Positions 1 through 5,722 of a stretch of DNA of 10,332 nt are shown here, piece after piece; positions within the stretch are counted from its first letter, which is position 1; each line of letters begins with the position of its first letter. The position numbers were made by a program, and so were the translations under genes. The notes under the pieces are model-generated. The model saw only the letters and a list, made by a program, of their open reading frames with translations. It made no database searches and was not told where the DNA came from. Source of the stretch: Faecalibacterium sp. UBA7177 (GTDB taxonomy: Bacteria; Bacillota; Clostridia; Oscillospirales; Ruminococcaceae); the NCBI GenBank assembly GCA_002491225.1, contig DKVN01000083.1:1-10332 (forward strand), written 5' to 3'.

Positions 1-1007
1 GCCTCGCTCGAGAGCCCGGCCCCCCCGATATAGGGAAAAGCGTAGAACGCCCCCCGCGGCTCAAAGCAGCCAAGGCCCATCTCACGCAGGCTTTTTACCA
101 CAAAGCGGCGGCGCTGGTCGTACTCGATGCGCATCAGCTCGATCTGGTCGTCGCACTCCCGCATGGCGGTGATGGCGGCGTGCTGGCTGGTGGTGGGGGC
201 GCACATGATGCAGTTCTGGTGCAGCTTGGTCATGGTGCGGATGATCGGCTCGGGGCCCGCCGCATAGCCCAGCCGCCAGCCGGTCATCGCGTAGGCCTTG
301 GAAAAGCCGTTGATCACGATCGTCCGCTCGGCCATGCCGGGAAGGCTGGCGATGCTGACATGCCGCTCGCTGCCGTAGGTCAGCTCGGCGTAAATTTCAT
401 CGCTCAGCACTAAGATATCGGTGCCGCGCAGCACTTCGGCGATGGCCTCGAGGTCGGCCCAGCCCATCACCGCGCCGGTGGGGTTGCCGGGGAAGGGCAG
501 CACCAAAAGCTTTGTTTTGGGGGTGATGGCGGCTTTCAGCTGTTCGGCCGTCAGCTTGAACTCGTGCTCAGCGTCGAGCCGCACCGGCACCGGCACCCCG
601 CCGATCAGGGTGGTGATGGGCTGGTAGCAGACAAAGGACGGCTCGGGGATGATCACCTCATCCCCTGGGGCCACGAGGGTGCGCAGGGCCATGTCGATGC
701 CCTCCGAGCCGCCCACCGTGACCAAAATCTCATGCACGGGGTCGTACTCGAGCGAAAAGCGCCGGGCAAGGTAGCGGGCGATCTCGGCCCGCAGCTCCTT
801 GAGCCCCGCGTTGGCGGTGTACTGGGTGCGCCCCCGCTCAAGGCTGCGGATGCCCGCGTCCCGGATGGCCCAGGGGGTCTTGAAGTCCGGCTCGCCCACG
901 CCGAGGCTGATGCAGTCCTGCATCTCGGCCGCGATGTCAAAAAACCGGCGGATGCCGGAGGGGCGCATCGCGGCGGCGGCGGGGGCGATCAGCTGGTCAT
1001 AGTTCAT
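1..1007 (-). CDS. Class I/II pyridoxal-phosphate aminotransferase, C-terminus cut by window edge
   Basis: This is a fold-type I aminotransferase, which moves an amino group between an amino acid and a 2-oxo acid using PLP in the cytoplasm. The start ATG (1007-1005) overlaps the stop of the upstream Lrp-type gene by 1 nt, so the two are translationally coupled. About 335 codons are visible. The family is usually about 390 residues, so roughly the last 50-60 are missing. Key motifs: GVGEPDF near residue 40, PGNPTGAV (the Asn contacts PLP), LSDEIYAEL (Asp pairs with the PLP ring nitrogen, Tyr with its oxygen) and SKAYAMTGWRLGY, with the Schiff-base lysine at residue 237. Overall it resembles the aspartate/aromatic aminotransferases of Firmicutes (PatA/AraT-like). 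The substrate cannot be read from sequence. The Lrp-type neighbour suggests an amino acid, perhaps also the effector. Family is certain, specificity unknown. Confidence 0.95.
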   Translation of the reverse strand, partial: MNYDQLIAPAAAAMRPSGIRRFFDIAAEMQDCISLGVGEPDFKTPWAIRDAGIRSLERGRTQYTANAGLKELRAEIARYLARRFSLEYDPVHEILVTVGGSEGIDMALRTLVAPGDEVIIPEPSFVCYQPITTLIGGVPVPVRLDAEHEFKLTAEQLKAAITPKTKLLVLPFPGNPTGAVMGWADLEAIAEVLRGTDILVLSDEIYAELTYGSERHVSIASLPGMAERTIVINGFSKAYAMTGWRLGYAAGPEPIIRTMTKLHQNCIMCAPTTSQHAAITAMRECDDQIELMRIEYDQRRRFVVKSLREMGLGCFEPRGAFYAFPYIGGAGLSSE

Positions 1008-1486
1008 CACAGGGTGGTACACTCTCTTTCGTCGATCTCCTCGCCCGCGAACACCTGCCCCTCTTTTTTGTAGGTGCGCAGCACAAAATGGGTGGCGGTG
1101 GACAAGACATCATCCAGCGGCGAGAGCCGCTTTGCCACAAACAGCGCGATCTCCTGAAAGCTTTTGCCGGTGAGGATGAGCTGCAAATCGTACCCGCCGC
1201 TCATCAACAGCAGGGTCTTGACCTCGTCAAAGGCGGCGATGGTGGAGGCGATCTCGTCAAAGCCGTGGTTCTTTTTGGGGCTCACCCGCAGCTCGATCAC
1301 CGCCTCCACGTGGTTCACGCCGGTCTTCTCCCAATCCACCAGGGCGCGGTAGCCCCGGATGTAGCCCAGCCGCTGGGCCTCGTCCATCTGGGCGGCCACC
1401 TCGGCGGTGGTGCGGCCGAGCATCACGGCCAGGTCCTCGACGCTCAGGCGGCCGTTCTGTTCGAGCAGCTTCAAAAGGCGTTCCAT
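1007..1486 (-). CDS. Lrp/AsnC family transcriptional regulator
   Basis: This 159-residue DNA-binding regulator probably responds to an amino acid. Residues 1-52 form the winged helix-turn-helix (LSVEDLAVMLGRTTAEV, then RLGYIRGYRALVDW). Residues 58-138 form the RAM/AsnC effector-binding and oligomerisation domain, including the characteristic MSGGYDLQLIL turn. A tail of about 20 residues follows. Length is normal for the family. The start ATG at 1486 has a GAGGG ribosome binding site seven bases upstream. The stop overlaps the start of the aminotransferase (TGATG), so the two genes form an operon. Lrp-type regulators often control the adjacent amino-acid gene and themselves, so the intergenic region 1487-1677 is the likely operator, and the divergent ACT gene could be a target too. 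That regulation is inference. Confidence 0.95.
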   Translation of the reverse strand: MERLLKLLEQNGRLSVEDLAVMLGRTTAEVAAQMDEAQRLGYIRGYRALVDWEKTGVNHVEAVIELRVSPKKNHGFDEIASTIAAFDEVKTLLLMSGGYDLQLILTGKSFQEIALFVAKRLSPLDDVLSTATHFVLRTYKKEGQVFAGEEIDERECTTL

Positions 1487-1536
1487 TTCGCATCCCTCAT
1501 TTCATTTTTCTCTATCAAAAAGGTCCTTTCTCAGCT

Positions 1537-1565
1537 ATTATAAAAAAAAATCGGGCCAAAGTAAA
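1537..1565 (-). promoter_or_regulatory. Promoter of the Lrp regulator-aminotransferase operon
   Basis: Read on the minus strand, a perfect TATAAT -10 box (1542-1537) sits 17 bp downstream of a TTTACT -35 box (1565-1560). The spacer contains a T-tract. Transcription would begin near 1530 and the start codon is at 1486. The -35 overlaps the region where a -35 for the opposite promoter would lie, so binding of polymerase or of the Lrp-type protein here could affect both directions. Confidence 0.7.
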
Positions 1566-1583
1566 CAAAAAACGCGCAAGACC

Positions 1584-1592
1584 TGTTATAAT
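1584..1592 (+). promoter_or_regulatory. Extended -10 promoter of the ACT/UPF0210 operon
   Basis: A perfect TATAAT (1587-1592) is preceded by TG at the right offset (1584-1585), giving an extended -10 element. There is no good -35 in the expected window (about 1564-1569), where the opposite promoter's -35 lies. Transcription should start near 1599, leaving a leader of about 80 nt before the ATG at 1678. A bulged hairpin (1602-1611 pairing with 1625-1633) could form at the very 5' end of that leader. Confidence 0.65.
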
Positions 1593-1601
1593 AGCCGCAG
1601 G

Positions 1602-1633
1602 GCCGCCCCGCGAACGGCAAAAATGCGGGCGGC
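1602..1633 (+). other. Bulged hairpin in the ACT operon leader
   Basis: GCCGCCCCGC (1602-1611) can pair with GCGGGCGGC (1625-1633) with one bulged C and a 13-nt loop. It lies within about 3 nt of the predicted transcription start. No T-run follows. It could be a simple 5' stabilising stem or a binding site, and I do not match it to a known riboswitch. Confidence 0.4.
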
Positions 1634-1677
1634 GCAGGGGAGAAAACCGGGAAAGAACAACAAAGGAGGCAGCCAAG

Positions 1678-1947
1678 ATGAAAGCTGTGATCACGGTCAT
1701 CGGGCGGGACACCGTGGGGGTCATCGCGAGGGTCAGCGGGGTGTGCAGCGAGATGAACATCAACATCGAGGACGTGACCCAGAGCATCATGCAGCAGATG
1801 TTCTGCATGATCATGCTGGTGGATCTGAGCCGCTGCAGCGTGCCGCAGGAGGAGATGCGCCGCCGCCTGGCCGAGGTGGGGCAGGAGATGCGGATGCAGG
1901 TGAATGTCACCCGGCAGGAAGTCTTCGACGCCATGCACCACATTTGA
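1678..1947 (+). CDS. ACT domain-containing protein, UPF0237 family
   Basis: This 89-residue protein is a single ACT domain. It starts with the family signature KAVITVIGRDTVGVIARVS (strand 1, then the Gly-rich turn and helix 1), followed by NINIEDVTQSIM and MFCMIMLVDLS (strands 2-3). It ends with a helix and a last strand carrying MQVNVTRQEVFDAMH. ACT domains bind amino acids or other small ligands and usually regulate a partner. The UPF0237 members are stand-alone and of unknown ligand. An AAAGGAGG site (1662-1669) lies 8 nt before the ATG. The UPF0210 gene follows after 28 nt, the usual arrangement in Firmicutes, so the two probably act together. Family assignment is confident. Function is unknown. 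Confidence 0.95.
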   Translation: MKAVITVIGRDTVGVIARVSGVCSEMNINIEDVTQSIMQQMFCMIMLVDLSRCSVPQEEMRRRLAEVGQEMRMQVNVTRQEVFDAMHHI

Positions 1948-1975
1948 GCACTACAAATCAAAGAAAGGGACCGCC

Positions 1976-3343
1976 ATGAGCATCCTCAACACCAAGGACA
2001 TCTTAGAGACCATCCACATGCTCACCGACCAGAGCCTCGACGTGCGCACGGTCACGATGGGCATCAGCCTGCTGGACTGCATCTCGCCCGACCCGGGCCG
2101 GGCCTGCGAGAATATCTACCGCAAGATCACCACCCGGGCCGCCCGGCTGGTGGAGGTGGTGGAGGAGATCAGCGCCGAGTACGGCATCCCCATCGTCAAC
2201 AAGCGGATCAGCGTCACCCCGGTGGCGATGCTGCTGGGCGCGGCGCCGGGGGCCGACCCGGTCAATTACGCCCGCACCCTCGACGCCGCCGCCAAGGCGG
2301 TGGGGGTCAACTTCATCGGTGGGTTCGGCGCGCTGGTGCACAAGGGCTTCGGTCCGGGGGACGAGCGGCTGCTGCAGGCCATCCCCGAGGCGCTGGCCGT
2401 CACCGACGTGGTCTGCTCAAGCGTCAATGTCGGCTCGACCAAGAGCGGCATCAACATGGACGCGGTGGCCCGGATGGGCCGCATCGTGCGGGCCACCGCC
2501 GAGGGCACCGCGGGCAACCAGTGCATGGGGGCGGCAAAACTCGTCACCTTCTGCAACGCGCCGGAGGACAACCCCTTTATGGCCGGTGCCTTCCACGGCC
2601 CCGGCGAGCCGGACTGCGAGCTGCATGTCGGGGTCTCCGGCCCCGGCGCGGTGCGGGCGGCGCTGGCCAGCCTGCCCAAGGACGCCCCGCTGGACGCGGT
2701 GGCCGAGCTGGTCAAGCGCACCGCCTTCAAGATCACCCGGCTGGGCCAGTTAGTGGCCGACCTCGCCAGCGAGCGGCTGGGGGTGCCGGCCGGCATCATC
2801 GATTTGAGCCTCGCCCCCACCCCCGCCGTGGGGGACAGCGTGGCCAACATCCTGGAGGAGATGGGTCTTGAGAGCTGCGGCTGCTGCGGCACCACCGCCG
2901 CCCTGGCCCTGCTGAACGACGCGGTGAAAAAGGGCGGGGTGATGGCCTCCAACCATGTGGGCGGGCTGTCCGGGGCGTTCATCCCGGTCAGCGAGGACGA
3001 CGGGATGATCTGCGCCGCCCAGCGGGGCAGCCTCACCCTCGAAAAGTTAGAGGCGATGACCGCCGTCTGCAGCGTGGGCATCGATATGGTGGTGCTGCCC
3101 GGCGACACCCCCGCCGAGGTGATCAGCGGGCTGATCGCGGACGAGGCGGCCATCGGCATGGTCAACGGCAAGACCACCGCGGTGCGGGTGATCCCGGCCA
3201 TCGGGCGCGGCGCGGGCGAGGTGCTGGACTTTGGCGGCCTGCTGGGCCACGCCCCCATCATGCCCATCAGCCGGTACAGCCCGGCCGTCTTTGTCGGCCG
3301 CGGCGGCCGTATCCCGGCCCCGATGCAGGCGCTGAAGAACTGA
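1976..3343 (+). CDS. UPF0210/PFL-like family protein, partner of the ACT protein
   Basis: This is a 455-residue conserved protein without an established reaction. From memory, a pneumococcal homologue has a solved structure related to the pyruvate formate-lyase-like barrel, which explains the 'PFL family' name. There is no sign here of a glycyl-radical loop. Recognisable blocks are SLDVRTVTMGISLLDCI near the start, VNKRISVTPVAML, NFIGGFGALVHKGF, GTTAALALLNDAVKKGGVMA, GGLSGAFIPVSEDDGMI and the C-terminal GRIPAPMQALKN. I chose the ATG at 1976 because AAAGGGA lies 5 nt upstream and the protein then starts MSILNTKDILETI, as homologues do. An in-frame ATG at 1904 would overlap the ACT gene. Residues 301-304 read CGCC, a cysteine-rich version of a loop that I recall as poorer in cysteine in streptococci. 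It is probably cytoplasmic and ligand-controlled through the ACT protein (inference). Confidence 0.94.
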   Translation: MSILNTKDILETIHMLTDQSLDVRTVTMGISLLDCISPDPGRACENIYRKITTRAARLVEVVEEISAEYGIPIVNKRISVTPVAMLLGAAPGADPVNYARTLDAAAKAVGVNFIGGFGALVHKGFGPGDERLLQAIPEALAVTDVVCSSVNVGSTKSGINMDAVARMGRIVRATAEGTAGNQCMGAAKLVTFCNAPEDNPFMAGAFHGPGEPDCELHVGVSGPGAVRAALASLPKDAPLDAVAELVKRTAFKITRLGQLVADLASERLGVPAGIIDLSLAPTPAVGDSVANILEEMGLESCGCCGTTAALALLNDAVKKGGVMASNHVGGLSGAFIPVSEDDGMICAAQRGSLTLEKLEAMTAVCSVGIDMVVLPGDTPAEVISGLIADEAAIGMVNGKTTAVRVIPAIGRGAGEVLDFGGLLGHAPIMPISRYSPAVFVGRGGRIPAPMQALKN

Positions 3344-3430
3344 GCCTTTTTGCGCGAACCTCCGGCCGGCAGCGCATAAATCGGCCCCCTGCTGCGCATC
3401 CTAACGGCAGGAAGGGAGGTTTATGCCAAA

Positions 3431-3649
3431 ATGGAGACATTTTTCAAGATCTGCGTGCTGCTGCTGATCGTGGGCGGCATCAACTGGGGGCTGGTGGGGC
3501 TGTTCAGCTTCAACGCCGTGGGTTGGCTGTTCGGCGGCAGTGCCACCCTGCTCAGCCGCATCGTCTTTGTGGTGGTGGGCGCGGCCGGGCTCTGCGCCAT
3601 CCCCTACCTGTTCAGCGATCACGGGCAGGACAGCGCCGCCGCGCAGTGA
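3431..3649 (+). CDS. DUF378 small membrane protein
   Basis: This 72-residue protein has two predicted membrane helices, at about residues 5-26 and 40-62. The first carries the DUF378 hallmark LLIVGGINWGLVGLF followed by FNAVGWLFG. Family members are 60-80 residues and of unknown function, presumably integral to the cytoplasmic membrane. GGAGG (3415-3419) lies 11 nt before the ATG at 3431, slightly long. An ATG at 3423 is in another frame and not used. It begins 87 nt after the UPF0210 stop with no terminator or convincing promoter between, so it may be co-transcribed with that operon. A strong terminator follows. Its link to the ACT/UPF0210 pair may be only positional. Confidence 0.9.
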   Translation: METFFKICVLLLIVGGINWGLVGLFSFNAVGWLFGGSATLLSRIVFVVVGAAGLCAIPYLFSDHGQDSAAAQ

Positions 3650-3683
3650 GCCTGAATAGAAGAATACGCAAGAACACGCAAAA

Positions 3684-3725
3684 GCCGCCGCACCGGGCCG
3701 TTTGAGCCCGGCGCGGCGGCTTTTT
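3684..3725 (+). terminator. Rho-independent terminator after the DUF378 gene
   Basis: GCCGCCGC (3684-3691) pairs with GCGGCGGC (3713-3720), and CCGGGC (3693-3698) with GCCCGG (3706-3711). There is one A-C mismatch and a 7-nt loop. Five T residues follow at 3721-3725. Four A residues before the stem would also give a short T-run on the other strand, though no minus-strand gene ends here. Confidence 0.93.
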
Positions 3726-3774
3726 GCCTGCCCGACGGGGCGGCGAACGCGGCACGGCGGCCCCGCACGCTGCC

Positions 3775-3813
3775 CCGCCGCGCGGCATTTTCAAAAATTT
3801 TTCTGCGCGGCGG
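3775..3813. repeat. 9-bp inverted repeat with an AT-rich loop
   Basis: CCGCCGCGC (3775-3783) is perfectly complementary to GCGCGGCGG (3805-3813). The 21-nt loop contains TTTTCAAAAATTTTT. It sits just upstream of the promoter of the next small gene. It does not look like a terminator because no T-run follows either arm, although the loop itself is AT-rich. Role unknown. Confidence 0.5.
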
Positions 3814-3822
3814 AAATAAATC

Positions 3823-3852
3823 CTGATTATGGGACATTCCATCCTGTATACT
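3823..3852 (+). promoter_or_regulatory. Candidate promoter of the small gene at 3937
   Basis: TATACT (3847-3852) is a good -10 box. The best -35 is CTGATT (3823-3828) with an 18-bp spacer, which is weak. Transcription would begin near 3859, about 78 nt before the preferred start codon. Confidence 0.45.
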
Positions 3853-3936
3853 GAAAGCACCGAGAGAAAGGCAGACAACATGCCGGGCTCTCCGGTTCGA
3901 TCAAAACTACCGAGTGCGAAAGGCAGGTGCGACGGG

Positions 3937-4050
3937 ATGGAGTACATTTTGCGCGATGTGGGCGGCCATGTGGAGGTTTATTCGGCGGCGGGCAGCTTTT
4001 TGTTTTCCGCCGACACCACCCGGGAGGCAATGGAGGAGCTGGCTGGCTGA
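3937..4050 (+). CDS. Small hypothetical protein (37 aa)
   Basis: I do not recognise a named family. From the ATG at 3937 the product is MEYILRDVGGHVEVYSAAGS and on to residue 37, ending in an acidic helix (TREAMEELAG). The pattern is two short strands with a Gly-rich turn (GGHVEVY, then FLFSADT) and a helix, which looks like a real compact small protein. AGGCAGG lies 9 nt upstream of the ATG. In-frame ATGs at 3880 and 3829 would add 19 or 36 residues of Arg/Ser/Pro-rich sequence that does not look like folded protein. The 3829 ATG also lies upstream of the predicted transcription start. It is monocistronic, between two terminated or promoter-bounded units. I seem to recall similar short proteins in related Clostridia, but cannot verify this. 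Confidence 0.5.
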   Translation: MEYILRDVGGHVEVYSAAGSFLFSADTTREAMEELAG

Positions 4051-4113
4051 GGGCTGTGCCCCGGTGGCCGGAATCCGGCCGTAAACACCCATGAAATACC
4101 CATCAAGCTCGCC

Positions 4114-4190
4114 TTGCAAACTTTTTTGCAAAGTGGGCTTGACATTTTTTGCAAAGCAGACTATACTAAAATTGCAAAGCGAGCTTTACA
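4114..4190 (+). promoter_or_regulatory. Promoter and repeated TTGCAAAG operator of the XRE-membrane protein operon
   Basis: TTGACA (4139-4144) and TATACT (4162-4167) are separated by 17 bp. TTGCAAAG occurs at 4126-4133, 4149-4156 and 4172-4179, exactly 23 bp apart, plus TTGCAAAC at 4114-4121. The copies flank the -35, fill the spacer and cover the expected start point near 4174. The third copy is half of a dyad: TTGCAAAGC-GA-GCTTTACA (4172-4190). TTTGCAAA in two of the copies is itself palindromic. Small XRE regulators commonly repress their own promoter, so this is the probable binding array for the downstream regulator (inference). Confidence 0.8.
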
Positions 4191-4343
4191 TCGCGCTTCG
4201 CGGCCCCGGTGCACAGGGGCGGCGGGGCGCTGCCCGGCAGGGAGCGGGGCGCGGGGTGCAGCGGAAGCCGCCGGAGGCGCCCGGCAGAGTGCTGCCGCGG
4301 CCCTGCCGCCACGCCATGCCGGGCTGCAAGGAGGTACTGTCTG

Positions 4344-4547
4344 TTGAAAAACCGGATCCCGCAGCTGCGCAAGGAGCGCAGGCTGAGCCAGAGCGAGCTG
4401 GCTGAGGCCGTGGGGGTGACCCGGCAGACCATCACCAGCCTCGAGGTGGGCCGGTACACCGCGAGCCTGGCGCTGGCCTACAAGATCGCCCACTATTTTG
4501 GGCTTGCCATCGAGGATGTGTTTGATTTTTCGGAACTGGAGGAATAA
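4344..4547 (+). CDS. XRE/Cro-CI family helix-turn-helix regulator (67 aa, TTG start)
   Basis: This is a minimal DNA-binding protein of the small YozG-like XRE group. Residues 4-60 form the five-helix domain: RIPQLRKERRLSQSELAEAV, then GVTRQTITSLEVGRYTASL (recognition helix about residues 27-35), then ALAYKIAHYFGLAIEDVF. The acidic tail FSELEE ends it. There is no sensor domain. Start choice: a perfect AAGGAGGT (4328-4335) lies 8 nt before TTG at 4344, giving MKNRIPQLRK, the usual N-terminus of this family. No ATG in frame fits. A membrane-protein gene starts 4 nt after the stop. Proteins of this kind usually regulate themselves and their membrane partner, fitting the operator array at 4114-4190. 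Confidence 0.93.
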   Translation: MKNRIPQLRKERRLSQSELAEAVGVTRQTITSLEVGRYTASLALAYKIAHYFGLAIEDVFDFSELEE

Positions 4548-4551
4548 CGAT

Positions 4552-5043
4552 ATGATCATGAAAAGCCTGTTTCACACCCACGCCAAAACGCTGGAGGAAT
4601 ACCGGCGCACCCTGCGGCTGCGGGAGGGCTGTTTTTGGGGGCTGGCCCTGCTGGGCGCGGCCACCCTTGGGGTGACCCTGCTGCTGATGCGGGGCAGCAT
4701 CGCGGACGAATCGGACGCCGCCTACCTGCAGGGGGTCTGGTGCGGCATCGGCACCGGGCTGATCGTGGCCGGAGTGCTGTTTGCGGTGCGCACTCGGCGG
4801 ATGCTCTCGCAGGACGAGGCGGCCCTGCGCAGCGCTTTGCGGGAGGAGCAGGACGAGCGCAACCTCGCCATCATCCAGCGCTCGCTGGGCACGGCGGGGG
4901 GGATCGGGTTCATCCTGCTGTATCTGGCGCTGCTGGCCTTCAGCTTTATCGACCTGACCGTCTTTCACACCCTGTGCTGCTGCGCGGTGGTGTCCGCGGC
5001 GCTCTTTTTCGCGGCAAAAACCTTTTACAGCCGCAGGATGTGA
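4552..5043 (+). CDS. Four-helix membrane protein of the XRE operon, hypothetical
   Basis: This 163-residue integral membrane protein has no family that I can name with confidence. Predicted helices lie at about residues 27-47, 61-80, 115-134 and 137-156, as two hairpins. A charged, probably cytoplasmic, segment lies between (81-112: TRRMLSQDE to QDERNLAIIQRS). The D-E-R-N-x-x-I stretch resembles a motif I have seen in small membrane proteins paired with minimal XRE regulators (DUF2178-like and related), which is recollection rather than proof. The last hairpin has a CCC run (142-144). GGAGG (4538-4542) lies 9 nt before the ATG at 4552. An ATG two codons on is the alternative. Four-nt spacing from the regulator and a terminator after it make this a two-gene operon. 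Any role as a sensor, immunity factor or membrane-stress protein is unproven. Confidence 0.85.
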   Translation: MIMKSLFHTHAKTLEEYRRTLRLREGCFWGLALLGAATLGVTLLLMRGSIADESDAAYLQGVWCGIGTGLIVAGVLFAVRTRRMLSQDEAALRSALREEQDERNLAIIQRSLGTAGGIGFILLYLALLAFSFIDLTVFHTLCCCAVVSAALFFAAKTFYSRRM

Positions 5044-5073
5044 GCGGCGCGGGGCAAAGACGTTCAAAGCGTG

Positions 5074-5138
5074 AAAAAAAGAGGATCCCCCCGGCAGGGC
5101 GGTTCGCAGCCCTGCCGGGGGGATCTTGCGCGTTTTTT
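5074..5138. terminator. Bidirectional terminator between convergent operons
   Basis: A perfect 17-bp stem (5084-5100 with 5109-5125; arms begin GATCCCCCC and end GGGGGGATC) has an 8-nt loop. Six T residues at 5133-5138 serve the plus-strand XRE operon. Seven A residues at 5074-5080 give a T7 run three bases after the stem for the minus-strand MerR gene, which ends at 5300. The minus-strand arrangement is the more canonical of the two. Confidence 0.92.
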
Positions 5139-5299
5139 GGGGGGGCGTGAGGCGGGGTACGGGGCAGGGGAGCCGCCCCGCATGCCGCGGGCCCTATGGG
5201 TGGCACCGCCTGCCGCTGTGGGCCGCGCGTGCCGTGTGGGGTCACTGCCCCGGGCCTGCCGCGCGCCGCCCAGTTCTTCGCCGCGTAGCCCTTCGCCAA

Positions 5300-5722
5300 T
5301 CAGCCCTTTGCCGCGCGGCGGGCCGCGCAGTACGCCTCGATGGCCTGCCCGGCAAAGGCGGCGGTGCCCTCGCCCCCGGCGGCGTCGATGTTTTTGCGCA
5401 TCCGCTCGTCCGCGGTGTACATCTGGCCCAGCCCCTGCAAAATTTCATCGGTGCAGGTGTAGTAGTGGGCGGTGATGTGGGCCTGCAGCGCGGCCACCTT
5501 CGCCTGCGCCGCGGCGCTCTCGGGGCCGTCGGCCCGGCATCCGCCGAGGTCAGTCAGCAGCGCCATCAGCGCATTCCCCGCCTGCTCCATCGCGCCGGGG
5601 GCCGCGGCCTGCTGCCGCTCTTCAAACTCGGCATAGGCGGCGGTGTCGCCCCAGCGCTCGCGCACCTCGGCGGCGTAGCGCTGCTGCTCGGTCTTGTCAA
5701 AGGGGGTAAAATCGGTGTTCAT
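5300..5722 (-). other. Possible internal translation start giving a stand-alone TipAS-like domain
   Basis: Within the MerR gene an AAAGGAG site (5740-5734 on the minus strand) lies 11 nt before an in-frame ATG (5722-5720, Met113). This is precisely the junction of coiled coil and ligand domain. Initiation here would yield a 140-residue TipAS-like protein. Streptomyces tipA is known to make both a long form and, by internal initiation near residue 110, a short ligand-binding form. Spacing is slightly long, so the use of this site is a prediction. Confidence 0.5.

Noticed and set aside
1088..1543. A plus-strand open frame opposite the Lrp-type regulator
   Set aside because: It is His/Gln/Gly-rich antisense sequence without a family pattern. 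The minus-strand regulator explains the region fully.
1602..1633. A riboswitch in the ACT operon leader
   Set aside because: Only a single bulged hairpin is visible in about 80 nt, with no conserved riboswitch core that I can recognise.
3350..3381. A promoter just upstream of the DUF378 gene (TTGCGC and ATAAAT)
   Set aside because: Both boxes are weak and the spacer is 19-20 bp. Co-transcription with UPF0210 is simpler.
2266..3399. A 377-codon minus-strand open frame opposite UPF0210
   Set aside because: The composition is Ser/Ala/Pro/Arg-rich without a fold pattern, and the plus strand encodes a clear conserved family across the same bases.
4066..4080. GGCCGG-AAT-CCGGCC inverted repeat as a terminator of the small gene
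   Set aside because: The stem is only 6 bp and no T-run follows (GTAAACACCC comes next).
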